Source of the DNA: Bactrocera neohumeralis
Lineage: Eukaryota; Arthropoda; Insecta; Diptera; Tephritidae
Assembly: GCF_024586455.1 (NCBI RefSeq)
Contig: NC_065921.1
Location: forward strand, 79,978,163-80,042,162
Length of the DNA stretch: 64,000 nt
Reading direction: 5' to 3'
Both the position numbers and the translations under genes were made by a program. The notes below the pieces were generated by a model. That model saw nothing but the letters and a program-made list of their open reading frames with translations. It was not told the origin of the DNA and did no database searches. Positions 55,101 through 58,100 of the stretch are shown in pieces; within the stretch, counting starts at the first letter, position 1; each line of letters begins with the position of its first letter.

Positions 55101-58100
55101 GTAGTATTTGTTGGCATAAATGATTTACAAGCCCTCCCTCCAACCACAATATCCTTTCATCGCTAAACTACGTTTGTCCATGAACTAATAACGGTCATCA
55201 ATTCTCACCGCTGCCAATGCGTAACATCATTGTATGTATTCCTTTTTTTCAGATCTCTCGCTCGCCTATGCGCCCGTAATCGAGGATATCCGGCCATTTC
55301 TCGGCATACTGGTCGGCATTGTGGGCAGCATATTCCTGGTGGCGCTTATCATTGTCATTATTGTTCGCATGCGCGGCTCGACGGGACGCGATCGCAATAA
55401 TTACTCGCATCCAACGACGACCACTGGGCGTGGCAATAATAATAATGGCAGCGTCAGCATCGGTACACTACACAATGGCCAATCAATACAGGATATACGC
55501 ATCGGTCGGGATACCTGCCATGTGACGAGCAGTTTAGATAGCATAGACAAGAATCCGGATATAATACCGCAAGGTGGGTGGCAACAACTACACAATACAA
55601 TACATTTTACAGTTGCACAATAGCAACGGTAATGGTTTGTGGTAAAGAGTGTGTGTGTTTGGTTGCTTGCTGCCAACTATTCTTCCATACACACACACAG
55701 ACACATACACAGATGTACATAACTGCAAAACTATAATTAATGTCGACTTGTTTCGCCTTGTTTCTTGTCTCTCTATGTTTGTAGATGGTCGTGACGATGA
55801 TGAGGAGTGGACCACCAAGGGACATAATCGCGCTTATGCAACAGCTGCGCTGGCGGAGCAGAACGCCGTCATCACCTCATCCACGTATGATCATATAATG
55901 CCAACATATGCTGTTGTCGATAAGAAGTCGGCAGTGCAGCATTTGCAACAATTACAACAACAACAACACCAGCAGCAGCAGCAACATCAACAACAACAAC
56001 AACCGCCGCCGCCACACGGCCAATACATACACTACAATGCGCTGATACCGGTGAGCAAAATGGGCGGATATGCTGCGCAGCAGCAGCAACAACAACAGCA
56101 ACAGGCGCAGCAGCAACTAAATAAGGTATATGCAAACACACACACACATGCATGCATGCATACAAACCGACAAAATGAAGCCAAATAGCGCTCTAAGCAA
56201 GCCGAAACCAAGCCAATTGTCGCCAAATAGGCCAAACCATTACAAGCAGTACCGTTAATCCGGCTTGGCTGCAACAAAGCGCAGCACCTTTGCAACACAG
56301 CGCCATCGCACCAATGTACCAACAATGTGCGCTCAAGTCGTGCTTATTTATGGCTGCCACTGTGTGGCTTAGAAATTTATCACCGCTGCGCATAAATGTT
56401 GCCACATTATGTTGCCGCATGCGGTGGCCGACAACAAAATATGGTCGCTTATGCGCTGGAGCGCACTGTTTCGCACGCTTTTCGACGCTGTTGTTCGGCG
56501 GTTTTGGCTATCATTTGGAAAATTGATAATCCCAAATGCATTTCGGTCCATTGTTCTTTTGTTTGTTCACGCATAATTCGGGTCGCTTAGTATTGTTCGA
56601 AACGTCCTGTGAAAACAGTGCACTGACTTATTTAGAATGGTACCTTTTATGTGGTTACCGTTTCAATTCACTTCGAAAAGAATTCGAAATATAATTTTTT
56701 GAAATTGGAGTTTTCGATCGATTTTTTTCGAAATCGATATTTTTTCGAAATATATTTTTTCGAAATAGATTTTTTCGAAATCGAATTTTTTTTGAAATCG
56801 AATTTTTTTCGAAATCGATTTTTTCGAAATCCAATTTTTTCTAAATCTAATTTTTTTCGGAATTTTCGAAATTTTTTTTTCTAAATCTAATTTTATAAAA
56901 TCTAAATTTTTTCGAAATTACTTTTTTTTGAAATCGAAAGCTTGATATTTTAGTGGTTATCTAATATTCTGTTAAGTGAGTGTCTATTATATTTTGATAC
57001 CAGGAACAATTCCTGTAAAGTAACCTAGGGTTGGGGCTCTGGAGATCAGGTAATCACTCACCCCCAGACAAATGCGGCGCAATACAAAGAATCTCTGTAT
57101 TCTTTGTCAGTATTTACAGTTAGTGCATCGTCTCAAACTCTGACTAATTTCACCGTAGCACTGTGCCTAGACAGACAGACTAAAGTAGACTTAATATACA
57201 AGTACATCCACCGGTCGTTTTCATTCTATAATCACTGATCCAGAAATCGCAAAAATCATCTCGAAAAATGATAACGAAAAGCATGTATTTAAACTGCTTT
57301 CTTATAGAGTTGAAACGTAGCCCACTTCATCCATCGTGACAGATATTTAGTATATCATCTCTTTGAATAGCTTTTTAATATGACCGTACTCGCGGAATGC
57401 TTATATACGATTCCAAATCCACCAAAAGTCTCAATTATATATTATCCGATTTAAAAATAATAGAAAAATATGAAATGACCACAGCCAAACTAATACTAAA
57501 ATTTAAGCTTTAAAAACTTGAGCACATTAAACAGTTTCATTAGTCAACTAGTTTGAGTTTTAACATAACACCTTTTATCAGGGTGTGCGTCTTGGCTAAT
57601 CTTTTATGTATTTGCGCCTAATTGTATGCAACATTTTTTAACTGAATAACTGAACAAGCGGACTGTATGTTCTATAATACATTTTGGCTACCAAAATTCT
57701 TAAAAATGGTTGCTTACTAAATTGTAGAGCTGTAAATTTGACTCCTTCAAGACTTAGCCGTGCAGATTAGAATTATAATTACTGTTATTAATGCATGAAA
57801 CCATGCAATTCACGTCCGATCAACGCCTGTCAGTGTCCAAATCTTCAACGTATTTGCCAATAAGACACATCAAAGACCGCTGCCTGCCGAGAAGACAGGC
57901 TGCATTGACACGCTGCAATGTGGTTTATTGAAAATTGTTGAAAGGCATTGCTATTCCGTTGCTGCAAGTAAGCAATTTGTACGGCGCCCACGTCACTCTG
58001 TGTGTGTGTGGGTGCGTGGGCACGTTGATGTGTATGTGTGTCTCATATGACTGCAATGCATAACAGGAAATGAACAAACCGGCGCGTCGGATGTCGCTGA

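Noticed and set aside
56126..56188. Read-through of the poly-Gln exon as the true C-terminus
   Set aside because: The extension is a CACACA/CATGCATG microsatellite, whereas splicing to 60332 keeps a well-formed tail. It could still occur as a minor retained-intron form.
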